A stretch of DNA of 64,000 bases from an uncultured Lachnospiraceae bacterium (GTDB taxonomy: Bacteria > Bacillota > Clostridia > Lachnospirales > Anaerotignaceae), in contig CALWSU010000004.1 in NCBI GenBank assembly GCA_944384295.1, positions 1-64,000 of the forward strand, written 5' to 3'. The first letter of the stretch is position 1. Every line of letters begins with the position of its first letter. This document shows, in pieces, positions 36,134-45,302 of the stretch. The notes under the pieces were generated by a model. That model was given only the letters and a program-made list of their open reading frames with translations. It had not been told where the DNA came from and made no database searches. Position numbers and translations under genes: made by a program.

Positions 36134-36161
36134 AGTATAACACGTTTGGAAAGAAAAGCAA
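36134..36161 (-). promoter_or_regulatory. Sigma-A-like promoter of aminotransferase gene
   Basis: On the minus strand TTGCTT (36161-36156) and TATACT (36139-36134) are 16 bp apart, with a leader of about 170 nt. Confidence 0.5.
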
Positions 36162-36602
36162 GGGGGAACTGTGAAATTTTCTACAAAGTACTAGATTTTT
36201 GTGTAATTTTTCATACAATCTGTTGGTCAGAATCCGCCCCACTACATTTTTTATCTATTTTTTACGATATAAAATCCATTTCTATCGACATAATTCAGTC
36301 ATATTGTCAAAAAAACGAAAAAATATACTTTGTATATTTTGCAATAATCTGCAATTAGAAAATCATATTCCTGCTTTGTTCTCTCTTTGTATGAAAAATA
36401 GTCAATAAAATGTCATACTGCAACGGGATTCTTGCACATTGTAAAATATACTGTATTTTCATTTGCTCATACGTTTGTTTGCAACACAAAAACAAATTGG
36501 GATAGATTCCCTTTTCTGAAGCTGTGAGATAGCATATTTTTTGACAAACATTTTTTTCCTGTTTTTTTCTATCTCTCTGTTGCCAATTTATTTTTTCTCT
36601 AC

Positions 36603-36620
36603 CTTAAAATAATCTTAAAA
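36603..36620 (+). promoter_or_regulatory. Direct repeat, possible response-regulator box
   Basis: CTTAAAA occurs at 36603-36609 and 36614-36620, 11 bp apart, upstream of a TACAAT element. OmpR/PhoB-type regulators bind 11-bp spaced direct repeats, so autoregulation is plausible. Confidence 0.4.
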
Positions 36621-36682
36621 AAAAACTATATAGATTTTCAAAAAACCCTGTTACAATAGAAGCAATTACGGAGGTGGCATTT

Positions 36683-37381
36683 ATGTATCATATTTTAATT
36701 TGTGACGACGAAAAAGATATTGTTTCGGCTTTATCCATATATCTTTCTACAGAAAATTATAAAATCTTTACCGCAAGTACTGGACAAGAAGCATTGGATA
36801 TTGTGGCAAAAAATGAAATTCATCTGATTTTGATGGATATTATGATGCCGCAAATGGACGGCATCAGCGCAACTGTGCGTTTGAGAGAGCAATACAATAT
36901 CCCTATCATACTATTAACTGCCAAAAGTGAAGATAGTGACAAAGTACTTGGACTGAATATTGGTGCTGATGATTATATCACAAAGCCTTTTAATCCAGTC
37001 GAAGTATTGGCAAGAGTCCGCTCTCATTTACGGCGATATACTTCTTTGGGCGGTATGGCGAAACGTGCTTCCCATCTTGTCATTGGCGGAATTGATATGG
37101 ATGATGATGCCAAATCTGTCACTGTAGACGGAGAACCTGTATCCTTGACGCCCAGCGAATACAATATTTTAAAGCTTTTGATGGAAAATCCCGGTCGTGT
37201 ATTTTCTTCCAATCAAATTTATGAACAAATTTGGAATGAAAACGCTTATGGCACCGGCAGCACGGTTGCAGTACACATTCGCCATTTGCGTGAAAAAATA
37301 GAAATCAATCCTTCGGAACCCCGTTATTTGAAAGTCGTTTGGGGATTGGGATATAAAATCGAGAAGGAGGCGACGCAATGA
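36683..37381 (+). CDS. OmpR/PhoB-type response regulator
   Basis: 232-aa response regulator. The receiver has the acidic pocket (CDDEKD), phosphoacceptor Asp in LILMDIMMPQMDG and Lys in DDYITKPFNP. The C-terminal winged helix contains LTPSEYNILKLLMENPG. ATG 36683 follows GGAGGT; the upstream GTG is too close to it. It overlaps the histidine kinase start by 4 nt (ATGA). Confidence 0.93.
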   Translation: MYHILICDDEKDIVSALSIYLSTENYKIFTASTGQEALDIVAKNEIHLILMDIMMPQMDGISATVRLREQYNIPIILLTAKSEDSDKVLGLNIGADDYITKPFNPVEVLARVRSHLRRYTSLGGMAKRASHLVIGGIDMDDDAKSVTVDGEPVSLTPSEYNILKLLMENPGRVFSSNQIYEQIWNENAYGTGSTVAVHIRHLREKIEINPSEPRYLKVVWGLGYKIEKEATQ

Positions 37382-39378
37382 CAAAATTTATGTATGCTTT
37401 ATGGTTTAAGATTGCCTGTATTTTTGTGGTGATTTTAACTGGTCTGGGAAGTTTTCTCTCTCTTGGCGGCATACTCATTGCAGGCGAAACTGGTGTATTT
37501 AGCAACAACCCAAAATCCTATTATGGTACCCCTTTATGTGAAAGCACAACATATGATTATGCACAGCAAGTCATACAATGGTATCAAGATGGGGTCGATA
37601 CAGAAGACATCGCCAATACATTTTCCAATGGCAACACCAATTTTTCTTTCGCATTATATGATATGCATAACCAATTGGTGGGACAAAGCACCATTCCAGA
37701 GCAGGTAGGCACCAAAATTTCTTATCCATTTTATTTTTATGAATTGCGAAATGAGGATGGTTCATATTCTTATTTTGAAAATGCTATGCAATTTACAATT
37801 GTTTGTTATGTAGCAGAACCGTTACAAGCTGCGGATAATTATTGGTTTACTTATCGCATTTATGATGCCATTTTGACATTGGGATATGGGTTATTTATTC
37901 TCGCATTTATCAATGTGATTTTATTTGCCTTGTCTTTTATTTATTTGATTTGCGCCGCTGGGCACAGAAACAATACAAACGAAATTGTATTGAATGTACA
38001 AGACAAAATCCCTTTAGATTTGTATATTCTATTGCAATTTTCGATTTCTTCTTTTGTATTAGGTTTGTTTACTTATAAAAGAATGTATATGGATATGGGT
38101 GGTATACTGCTGACCATATTTTGTATCGTGCTATTAGAAATATTGTTGCTTGCCGCAGTACTGACTTTCTCTACACGACTAAAGAAAGGGCGTTGGTGGG
38201 AGAGCGCGATTTGTTTTCGGATTTGGAAGTTTTTCTTTCTATTTGCAAAAGCCATTTTTTCTACGATATTAGATGCTATACACGCATTGCCTATGACATG
38301 GAAAGCAATTGTGACATGGTTGGTGCTTTCGAGTATTTATCTTGTTGCCAGCCGTGGCGACGGTTTGGTATTGTTCTTAAATACCATACTGCTGATTGTA
38401 ATTGCCTGTATCAGTGCGCAATGGCAAGCTCTCAGCCGTGCTGGCACACAGCTTTCCAAAGGCAATTTGGAATATCAAGTCAATACAAAGCGTATGTTTC
38501 GTGCCTTTCGTCTGCATGGTGAAAATTTGAATCATATTTCACAAGGTGCTGCCATTGCAATGGAACAAAAAATGAAAAGTGAACGTCTGCGTACAGAATT
38601 GATTACAAACGTATCCCACGACATCAAAACGCCTTTGACTTCTATCATCAATTATGTAGATTTACTCAAAAAAGAAGATTTGCAAGGCAAAGCCGCGGAA
38701 TATATCGACGTATTGGACAGACAATCTCGCCGCCTCAAAAAACTGACCGATGATTTGGTAGAAGCGTCGAAAGCCTCTACCGGCAATATCCATTGTCAAT
38801 TGATGCCAACCGATATGATAGAACTGGTACAGCAAGCCGTTGCAGAATACGAAGAAAAATTGGAAATGGCACAGCTTACCCCCATCATCCATACGCCAGA
38901 AGATGCACCCATCTACGCATTGGCAGACGGCAATTTGATGTGGCGTGTATTAAGCAATCTATTGAGTAATGCTTGTAAATATGCACAGCCTTGCACACGT
39001 GTTTATATACAATTGCGGCAAGGCGACGAAGATGTATGGATTACCATGAAAAATGTTTCTCGTGATCAATTAAATGTCGATCCTGATGAATTGATGGAAC
39101 GTTTTGTACGTGGGGATAGCTCTCGTTCCACAGAAGGCAGCGGCTTGGGACTCAATATTGCCCGTTCCTTAGTAGAGTTGCAAAAAGGCACATTCACACT
39201 TTCCATAGATGGGGATTTGTTCAAAGCGCAAATCCGCTGTACTCGTGTTGCACCACCTGAACCACCTGCACCACCTGCATCATCTATGTCATCAGAATCA
39301 CATACTGCTACAGAAAATATGCAGGATACTATATCGGAAACACAGTCTGACACACAGAATGTATCTCCCGAAATATAA
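37378..39378 (+). CDS. Membrane histidine kinase with unusual C-terminal tail
   Basis: 666-aa sensor kinase. A first membrane helix near residues 8-35 is followed by an extracytoplasmic segment of about 120 residues. Five or six further hydrophobic helices lie between about 160 and 345. HisKA has VSHDIKTPLTSIINY (His near 414). HATPase_c has NLLSNACKYA and STEGSGLGLNIARSLVE. After the ATPase domain comes a Pro/Ser/Thr-rich tail (PEPPAPPASS ...). The multi-helix sensor half suggests an envelope or membrane signal, for example antimicrobial stress. Confidence 0.9.
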   Translation: MTKFMYALWFKIACIFVVILTGLGSFLSLGGILIAGETGVFSNNPKSYYGTPLCESTTYDYAQQVIQWYQDGVDTEDIANTFSNGNTNFSFALYDMHNQLVGQSTIPEQVGTKISYPFYFYELRNEDGSYSYFENAMQFTIVCYVAEPLQAADNYWFTYRIYDAILTLGYGLFILAFINVILFALSFIYLICAAGHRNNTNEIVLNVQDKIPLDLYILLQFSISSFVLGLFTYKRMYMDMGGILLTIFCIVLLEILLLAAVLTFSTRLKKGRWWESAICFRIWKFFFLFAKAIFSTILDAIHALPMTWKAIVTWLVLSSIYLVASRGDGLVLFLNTILLIVIACISAQWQALSRAGTQLSKGNLEYQVNTKRMFRAFRLHGENLNHISQGAAIAMEQKMKSERLRTELITNVSHDIKTPLTSIINYVDLLKKEDLQGKAAEYIDVLDRQSRRLKKLTDDLVEASKASTGNIHCQLMPTDMIELVQQAVAEYEEKLEMAQLTPIIHTPEDAPIYALADGNLMWRVLSNLLSNACKYAQPCTRVYIQLRQGDEDVWITMKNVSRDQLNVDPDELMERFVRGDSSRSTEGSGLGLNIARSLVELQKGTFTLSIDGDLFKAQIRCTRVAPPEPPAPPASSMSSESHTATENMQDTISETQSDTQNVSPEI

Positions 39379-39393
39379 AAAAATATAAATACC

Positions 39394-39441
39394 AAAAATC
39401 GTTTTTTACATAATATCCATTATGCAAAAAACGATTTTTAT
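39394..39441 (+). terminator. Terminator after the two-component operon
   Basis: AAAAATCGTTTTTT and AAAAAACGATTTTT pair across an inner CATAAT/ATTATG stem with T-rich flanks. Confidence 0.8.
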
Positions 39442-39541
39442 TTGTATCGGATTGGATAAATTCTGATGGATTCCTGTTCTTTTTTGCTTTGCTGCAATCA
39501 TAGGATACCAATAGCAGATTTTCCGAAATGGAGTCTTTTTT

Positions 39542-41065
39542 ATGCCCTATTGCTTATATTTGAGAAAATCTCGTGCAGACTTTGAAGCAGAACAGCAAGG
39601 TATGGGAGAAACCTTGGCACGCCATGAAACGGCATTACGCGCACTTGCTCTGCAATGTGGATATACGATTTCCAAAACATATCGCGAAATACAATCTGGA
39701 GAAACCATTGCCGCCCGTCCGCAAATGCAGTGTTTGCTTGCAGATGTGGCAAAAGGTCTATGGGAAGGTGTGCTTGTGATGGAAGTAGAGCGTTTGGCAC
39801 GTGGGGATACGATGGACCAAGGGCTATTGCTCCATACCTTTCAACAAACATCTACAAAAATTATCACGCCCTATAAAACCTATGACCCAAACAACCCCTT
39901 TGACGAAGAATATTTTGAATTTGGTTTGTTTATGTCCCGTCGAGAATATAAAACCATCAATCGCCGTATGCAGCAAGGGCGACGTGCGAGTGTGCAGGAA
40001 GGCAAATACATAGGCAGTATCGCCCCTTATGGCTACATACGCCAAAAACTGCTGCACGAAAAAGGGTATACTTTAGCCATAGAACCTACAGAATCGGAAA
40101 TCGTTCGTATGATTTATGAATGGTACGCATTTGGCATACCACAGCCAGACGGCAGTATCAAAAACGCAGGACGTCCTGCAATTGCCAAACATTTGATACA
40201 ACTTGGCATTCCGACACGCAAAGGCGGTATGTGGGCAACTTCTTCCATCACACGTATCTTACAAAATCCTGTCTATTGTGGCAAAGTGTTTTGGACACCA
40301 CAAAAACAGACTGCACAAAATACAAAATTGCTCCTAGATGGCAAACACACGGCATTAGTTTCTGAAACACTTTGGCAAATGGTACAAGAAAAAATTGCTG
40401 CCAATGGTGTTCCTCCTGCCCCACGTGCGCTACAAAATCCGCTTGCCGGTTTGATTCGCTGCGCATATTGCAACCATACTATGCAGCGTCGCCCTTATCA
40501 AAAAAGTGGGCAACCCCCCTTTTGCATCTGTGTGACACCACATTGTCCCCAAGTAGCCGCCCCACTGGAATTGATTGAAGACAAATTGCTTGCCGCATTG
40601 CAAATATGGTGCAAAGACCATAAACCATATTGGGAAGAAATCGCAAATACATTACGCATGCGTGCCCCATGTTCAGATTTTTCGCTTGCACTTCGCAGCA
40701 AAAAAGCAGAATATACACGTTTGCAAACCCAAATACAAAATGCATATGACCTTTTGGAACAAGGCATTTATACACCGGCTGTATTTACACAACGACAGTC
40801 ACTTTTACAAGAAAAACTGCAAATTGTTAGTGATGAAATCGAAACCCTATCTTCGTCTTGTCAAAGTACCACACAGACACCATATATGCTCCCACAGGAA
40901 AGCATTTGGGAAATATACCCACATTTGCCGCCTGCACAGAAAAATCTTTTACTCAAAAATTTGATACAATATGTTCTATACGAAAAAACATCATCTGGTC
41001 GTTGGCATCATAGCCCCGACGCATTTACATTGACCATTTTTCCGAAAATCTCAAATACATTTTAA
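39542..41065 (+). CDS. Large serine recombinase
   Basis: 507-aa large serine recombinase. The resolvase catalytic domain starts at CLYLRKSRADFE with the nucleophile Ser in RKSRAD. VLVMEVERLARGD and a Recombinase domain (GYIRQKLL ... SITRILQNPVYCGKVFW) follow. The zinc-ribbon domain contains CAYCNHTM. A coiled-coil region lies near residues 385-440. No excisionase, phage or conjugative genes are adjacent, so its target sites are not visible here. It may act on a distant site (for example a sporulation or phase-switch locus) or be a stranded integrase. Confidence 0.9.
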   Translation: MPYCLYLRKSRADFEAEQQGMGETLARHETALRALALQCGYTISKTYREIQSGETIAARPQMQCLLADVAKGLWEGVLVMEVERLARGDTMDQGLLLHTFQQTSTKIITPYKTYDPNNPFDEEYFEFGLFMSRREYKTINRRMQQGRRASVQEGKYIGSIAPYGYIRQKLLHEKGYTLAIEPTESEIVRMIYEWYAFGIPQPDGSIKNAGRPAIAKHLIQLGIPTRKGGMWATSSITRILQNPVYCGKVFWTPQKQTAQNTKLLLDGKHTALVSETLWQMVQEKIAANGVPPAPRALQNPLAGLIRCAYCNHTMQRRPYQKSGQPPFCICVTPHCPQVAAPLELIEDKLLAALQIWCKDHKPYWEEIANTLRMRAPCSDFSLALRSKKAEYTRLQTQIQNAYDLLEQGIYTPAVFTQRQSLLQEKLQIVSDEIETLSSSCQSTTQTPYMLPQESIWEIYPHLPPAQKNLLLKNLIQYVLYEKTSSGRWHHSPDAFTLTIFPKISNTF

Positions 41066-41073
41066 AAAATATA

Positions 41074-41120
41074 GCTGTCACTTTACAAATAAAATGCAAA
41101 AGTGGCAGCCCTTTATTTTT
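41074..41120 (+). terminator. Terminator of recombinase gene
   Basis: GCTGTCACTTT and AAAGTGGCAGC form an 11-bp stem with one G-T or T-G pairing, followed by CCTTTATTTTT. Confidence 0.7.
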
Positions 41121-41141
41121 ATTTTTATTTTTATTTTTATT
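41113..41141. repeat. (ATTTTT) hexanucleotide tract
   Basis: Four to five copies of ATTTTT run into the 3' end of the DUF951 gene. This short repeat may vary in length; any effect would be on the transcript end. Confidence 0.6.
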
Positions 41142-41340
41142 CTGTTTCTGTTTTTGGTTCTGCCGAAGAAATTATTTTTTTCACATTCTTTTCAAATTTG
41201 ACACGCGGCAACATCACCATATGCCCACAGCCACAACATTTGATTCTAAAATCTATTCCCGTACGCAAAATTTCCCATTGCTGCGAACCGCAAGGATGCG
41301 CCTTTTTCATTTGTACAATATCCCCTACTGCAAACTGCAT
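41137..41340 (-). CDS. DUF951 family protein
   Basis: 67-aa conserved Firmicutes protein. FAVGDIVQMKKAHPCGSQQW and a CCGCGHMVMLPR zinc-knuckle-like part are diagnostic. The gene sits 3 bp after mscS behind GGAGGG, so they form an operon. Function unknown. Confidence 0.88.
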   Translation of the reverse strand: MQFAVGDIVQMKKAHPCGSQQWEILRTGIDFRIKCCGCGHMVMLPRVKFEKNVKKIISSAEPKTETE

Positions 41341-41343
41341 ACT

Positions 41344-42321
41344 TTATCCCTCCTTTTGCTGTACAATATGCAAGGTACGCTGTGGGAATGGTATTTCGAT
41401 TCCCTCAGCATCTAATCTATTCTTGATACGGCGACGCAGTTCCGCTTCTGTCGCAATATTCGTTTTGACATGACACTTCGCCACGATTTTTATGGTCACA
41501 GCCGAATCATCTAACCCTGTAATACCCACGATGGTTGGTGTTTCCAAAATATCTTCCATATCTTTTGTCTGTTCCATTTCGTCACGCAAAATTTCTAAAA
41601 CTTTATCAATGCTTGCGTCATATGATACCCCTACCGTTACCACAGCATTGATAAAATCACGACATAAATTGGTCACAGTTCCCACAGAACCATTGGGAAT
41701 GATATGCACACAACCTTGTGCATCTCGTATTTTTGTAGAACGTAATGTCAAGCTTTCTACGGTACCTGTGATATTTTGTATGGTCACCACATCACCAACT
41801 GCATAATGATCTTCAAACAATATGAAAAATCCGTCCATCATATCTGTGACCACGCTTTGCGCGCCCAAACCAATCGCCACAGAACCCGCACTTGCTACCA
41901 CCACTAAAGAACTGCTGTCAATCCCTAAAAAACCAAGTGCAGTAAAAACACCAATAAAATAAATGACATATTTAATCACGCTGGATGTAATCGAATTGAG
42001 CGTTTTGGCTTTTCGTTCTGTCATTGCCAGACGTTGTTTTTTTGTCTGTGCCTGAAAAAAGTGTTTTACCAAACGATTGATGACACGAATCAACAACCAG
42101 CAAGCCGCAAAGGTCAATACGATTTCTAAAAAAATCCAACCTGCTTTTGTCAAAAATTCCAAGCATTGTTCCATGGTAGGCAAAAATTGCTTTGTCCATA
42201 CCTGTTCTACTTGCTGCATAGCTTGTTCCGCATTTTCTACGTTTTCTATATTTTCGATATTTTCCGATATTTGCTGTATCGCAAGCTGTGCGGTTGGTAT
42301 CGAATTGGGTGTTACAATCAT
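41344..42321 (-). CDS. mscS: MscS-family small-conductance mechanosensitive channel
   Basis: 325-aa channel with three predicted helices. The pore helix is SVAIGLGAQSVVTDMMDGFF, and the beta domain starts at EDHYAVGDVVTIQNITG. It opens under hypo-osmotic stress. The N-terminus carries a short repeat (ENIENIENVENAEQ) encoded by a trinucleotide-rich stretch. ATG follows AAGGAGG, and DUF951 is downstream. Confidence 0.9.
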   Translation of the reverse strand: MIVTPNSIPTAQLAIQQISENIENIENVENAEQAMQQVEQVWTKQFLPTMEQCLEFLTKAGWIFLEIVLTFAACWLLIRVINRLVKHFFQAQTKKQRLAMTERKAKTLNSITSSVIKYVIYFIGVFTALGFLGIDSSSLVVVASAGSVAIGLGAQSVVTDMMDGFFILFEDHYAVGDVVTIQNITGTVESLTLRSTKIRDAQGCVHIIPNGSVGTVTNLCRDFINAVVTVGVSYDASIDKVLEILRDEMEQTKDMEDILETPTIVGITGLDDSAVTIKIVAKCHVKTNIATEAELRRRIKNRLDAEGIEIPFPQRTLHIVQQKEG

Positions 42322-42359
42322 TGCGTTCCTCCTTTTTGTTCACGATACAAAATACAAAA

Positions 42360-43088
42360 TCATTTTTGTTTTCGATAGAGCGCGGCAGCCTCTACAAAAT
42401 GTTGAAATAAAACATCTTGTTCCTGTGTATACATGGCTTCTGGGTGCCACTGTACCCCCAATACAAAGCCTGTTTGTTTTCTTGCAATCGCTTCTGTCAA
42501 ACCGTCTGTACTGCTTGCCACAACAGAAAAACCTTCTCCCAATGTAGATACTGCCTGATGGTGTACCGAATTGACCACAACGCGCTTTTTCTGCCACAAC
42601 GCATACAACAGACCATCTTCCTGCACTTGAATACTATGTGTCGCATGGCGACGGGGTGCTTGTTGGCTATGCTTGATTTGCGAGCCATGCTGTACGGCAA
42701 TATCTTGGTAAATGCCGCCGCCTGCGGCAATATTCATCACCTGCATACCACGACAAATGCCAAATATGGGAATATCGCGTAAAAACGCCTGTTCACAAAG
42801 CCACAATTCATATGCATCACGTAAGGGCGAAATTTCTCCATTTTGTGCAATTGGTTCTTCCCCAAACAACAAAGGGTCTATATCCCCGCCCCCACTGAAC
42901 AAAATACCATCTACATAATCTGGAAAAGTTTGGTCTTCCGGCATCAACAGGATTGGTATACCGCCTGCGCGTTGTATGGCATGAATATAGTCTTCATGAA
43001 TCAAAAAACGCTTGGTATCATATGCGTAATCCGGCGTAATGCCAATGATGGGTTTTTGCAGATTTTTGGGATTTTGCAATTTTTGCAT
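42360..43088 (-). CDS. Class I glutamine amidotransferase, PuuD/peptidase C26-like
   Basis: 242-aa protein of the gamma-glutamyl-gamma-aminobutyrate hydrolase family. The nucleophile is the Cys in PIFGICRGMQVMN. The His/Glu pair is in GVQWHPEAMY. PIIGITPDYAYD and FSGGGDIDPLLFGEEP are typical. Substrate unknown; polyamine or gamma-glutamyl compounds are possible. ATG 43088 follows AAGGAGT. Confidence 0.85.
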   Translation of the reverse strand: MQKLQNPKNLQKPIIGITPDYAYDTKRFLIHEDYIHAIQRAGGIPILLMPEDQTFPDYVDGILFSGGGDIDPLLFGEEPIAQNGEISPLRDAYELWLCEQAFLRDIPIFGICRGMQVMNIAAGGGIYQDIAVQHGSQIKHSQQAPRRHATHSIQVQEDGLLYALWQKKRVVVNSVHHQAVSTLGEGFSVVASSTDGLTEAIARKQTGFVLGVQWHPEAMYTQEQDVLFQHFVEAAALYRKQK

Positions 43089-43213
43089 TGTTTGCACTCC
43101 TTTTTTCATTTCTTTACAGTATACAAAAGCAGACTGCTTTTTGCAACCAAAGCCAGAAGATTACAGGTGTTTTTTCTTCTGCGCATCAATTTTATGAATC
43201 CATTTGCTTTTAC

Positions 43214-43243
43214 TTGAAGAAGCCCCTTTATATGTGGTATGAT
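43214..43243 (+). promoter_or_regulatory. Sigma-A-like promoter of mtnN
   Basis: TTGAAG and TATGAT are separated by 18 bp, about 60 bp before the start codon. Confidence 0.45.
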
Positions 43244-43300
43244 ACAGATACAAGCAACTAACTTTTTCGGATAAAATTTTAGAAATGGAGTGAATCCCAA

Positions 43301-44002
43301 ATGGCAAATATCGGCATTATAGGCGCAATGGAAGAAGAAATCGCATTTTTGCGCGAACAAATAGAAATCATCACAACCAAAAGTCTGCTTGGATTGACCT
43401 ATCATATCGGACGTTTTAGCGGACATCAAGTTGTATTGGTCAGAAGCGGCATCGGCAAAGTCAACGCTGCCATTTGCACGCAAGCAATGATTGACCATTT
43501 TGGTGTAGATTTTGTCATCAACATTGGTGTCGCTGGCGCACTTTCTCCTGAATTGAAAATCGGAGATATTTTAATCTCTACTGATGCAGTACAGCATGAT
43601 ATGGATACTACAGATTTTGGTGACCCGATTGGCATCATTCCACGTATGCCTGTCAGCTATTTCCCTGCGGACGAAGCTCTGATTGCGCTTGCAAAACAAG
43701 CGGCAGATACTTGCCATTTAGACTGCCGTATCATGACAGGACGTGTGGCTAGTGGCGACCAATTCATCAGCAGCAAAGCTGCCAGAAAAGCTATACGCAA
43801 AAATGTACAAGGCGACTGTGCCGAAATGGAAGGGGCTGCCATTGCACACACTTGTTTCCTGAATCGTATCCCCTTTGTGATACTGCGTGCCATATCCGAT
43901 GAAGCCAACGAACAAGCTGGCGTATCCTTTGATGAATTTTGTGTCAAAGCGGCAAAAAACAGCAGTTTGTTAGCTGAAACCATGATTACATTGTTATCCT
44001 AA
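43301..44002 (+). CDS. mtnN: 5'-methylthioadenosine/S-adenosylhomocysteine nucleosidase
   Basis: 233-aa nucleosidase (Pfs) that removes adenine from MTA and SAH. NIGIIGAMEEEIAFL carries the catalytic Glu near residue 12. INIGVAGALSPELKIGDI and CAEMEGAAIAHTCF complete the active site with a C-terminal Asp (RAISDEANEQ). ATG 43301 follows TGGAGT. It supports SAM-dependent methylation in general; no SAM riboswitch was seen. Confidence 0.95.
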   Translation: MANIGIIGAMEEEIAFLREQIEIITTKSLLGLTYHIGRFSGHQVVLVRSGIGKVNAAICTQAMIDHFGVDFVINIGVAGALSPELKIGDILISTDAVQHDMDTTDFGDPIGIIPRMPVSYFPADEALIALAKQAADTCHLDCRIMTGRVASGDQFISSKAARKAIRKNVQGDCAEMEGAAIAHTCFLNRIPFVILRAISDEANEQAGVSFDEFCVKAAKNSSLLAETMITLLS

Positions 44003-44068
44003 CGTACCATAGAAAAATATATCCAAAAATATAGGTATAAATTTTCTGTTATTTCTTCGGTTAGACTC

Positions 44069-44097
44069 TTGTCAGAATGTATACAGTTTTGTATAAT
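44069..44097 (+). promoter_or_regulatory. Sigma-A promoter for the 156-aa gene
   Basis: TTGTCA and TATAAT are separated by 17 bp, about 55 bp before ATG 44152. Confidence 0.6.
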
Positions 44098-44151
44098 GCA
44101 GACAGAATCAGGTTTTTGACAACAAAAAGCAATCGGAAAGGATGATATGAC

Positions 44152-44622
44152 ATGACCGCAAAAACACATGGTTATATTACAAAAGAAATCGAATTGGAAC
44201 AGATTTACCGTTTTATTTCCAGATATTTTGACCCAGAAGCCAAAGTCAACCGCTACGAAAACCGCTTTGGTGAAAGCAATGAAATGGCAGTATATTTCAC
44301 TTACAAAGGCGAAGAACGTCGTCTGTTTACCATGGTCTACAAAAGCCGTAAATTCTCCAAAACAGGCGAAAAAAGACGTTTGATTTTCTTGGATTTGGAT
44401 TATTGGGGACATAGTGTAGAAATCATGCGTTCCATCATTTCTTTCTTTAGTGGCTGGATGGACGAAAACGACTGTGATAAAGAAGGTCCTTATTACATCG
44501 ACGAACAACCCGATGGCGTAGTACCTAACATTATCAAAATCACAAGAAAAGAACTGAATAAGCGTATGGGCGGTATGGTAGTCATCATTGATGACGATGA
44601 TGAGGAAGAAGAAAACCAATAA
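44152..44622 (+). CDS. Unknown acidic 156-aa protein
   Basis: I do not recognise the family. The protein is soluble, with a central VYFTYKGEERRLFTM beta segment. It ends in an acidic run (VVIIDDDDEEEENQ). ATG 44152 follows GGAAAGGAT, with a good promoter upstream and a strong terminator downstream, so it is a real monocistronic gene. Confidence 0.7.
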   Translation: MTAKTHGYITKEIELEQIYRFISRYFDPEAKVNRYENRFGESNEMAVYFTYKGEERRLFTMVYKSRKFSKTGEKRRLIFLDLDYWGHSVEIMRSIISFFSGWMDENDCDKEGPYYIDEQPDGVVPNIIKITRKELNKRMGGMVVIIDDDDEEEENQ

Positions 44623-44637
44623 AGCAACAGAAAAAAC

Positions 44638-44680
44638 AGCCGGAAACCTTTGCATCAAGCACAGTTTCCGGCTATTTTTT
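44638..44680 (+). terminator. Intrinsic terminator
   Basis: AGCCGGAAAC and GTTTCCGGCT form a perfect 10-bp stem with a 16-nt loop and then a T6 run. Confidence 0.9.
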
Positions 44681-44760
44681 GATTCTTTCTAAGAGATACG
44701 CACACACTGCTTTTCCCTTCCATATCATACCAAAGAAGTCAAAACAGGAGGTTTTTTCTT

Positions 44761-45030
44761 ATGAAAGAAATTGCTGGAAATTTCGTTTCTGATACCACAT
44801 CAGAATGCAGTATTTCCCCTAGCTTGCCGACACAAAATTGTAATGCTTGTATCATAGAAAAAATTGGTCTTGCACAGGCATTTGTTGCCTCACAGCCTTA
44901 TCAAGCCCCCAGTACACCCGAACAAAGCCTTGTTTGTGGCACCGCATTTTCTGACCTTTCCATGCCTTATACACAAGGCAGCCATATCCGCCAAAACGCA
45001 AGGGAGGTGACAGCATGGAACGCGATGTAA
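44761..45030 (+). CDS. cotJA: Spore coat associated protein CotJA
   Basis: 89-aa protein. The central GLAQAFVASQPYQAPSTPEQ and the later GTAFSDLSMPY match the CotJA pattern. The first 40 residues are Ser/Thr/Cys-rich. AGGAGG precedes the ATG. It overlaps cotJB by 16 nt. CotJ proteins form part of the inner spore coat and are made in the mother cell. Confidence 0.8.
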   Translation: MKEIAGNFVSDTTSECSISPSLPTQNCNACIIEKIGLAQAFVASQPYQAPSTPEQSLVCGTAFSDLSMPYTQGSHIRQNAREVTAWNAM

Positions 45031-45302
45031 TGCTGCAAAAATTGATGGAAATGGATTTTATTGCTACCGATTTAGGATTATATCTGAATACACACCCAGA
45101 AGAAACCGAAGCAATCACAGCATATCGTCAAGTGATTGCCGCCGCAGAAACATTACGCGCAAAATTTGAAGCAGCTTATGGTCCACTTTGTTCCTTCCGC
45201 AGTGACACACAGGAAGGCGATACCTCTTGGCAATGGAAAAATGACCCTTGGCCTTGGCAGCTTGGTGCAAATCCCTCTTTGGCAGGAAAGGAGTGTATGT
45301 AA
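45015..45302 (+). CDS. cotJB: Spore coat protein CotJB
   Basis: 95-aa protein. MLQKLMEMDFIATDLGLYLN and NDPWPWQ are CotJB hallmarks. GGAGGT precedes ATG 45015 within the cotJA 3' end. The stop abuts the cotJC start. Confidence 0.88.
   Translation: MERDVMLQKLMEMDFIATDLGLYLNTHPEETEAITAYRQVIAAAETLRAKFEAAYGPLCSFRSDTQEGDTSWQWKNDPWPWQLGANPSLAGKECM

Larger units (their letters stand above)
35956..36682. other. Large divergent intergenic region
   Basis: About 725 bp between the aminotransferase and the two-component system. It contains the aminotransferase promoter and, near 36603-36620, a direct repeat upstream of the response regulator. No gene or known RNA was seen. Confidence 0.4.

Noticed and set aside
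42221..42300. Repeat in mscS N-terminus as a phase-variable tract
   Set aside because: Units are imperfect and multiples of three, so length changes would not shift the frame.
43088..43300. SAM riboswitch before mtnN
   Set aside because: The leader is short and shows no conserved SAM-I/II/III core.
43999..44658. 219-aa minus-strand frame
   Set aside because: Shadow of the 156-aa plus-strand gene, which has promoter, ribosome-binding site and terminator.
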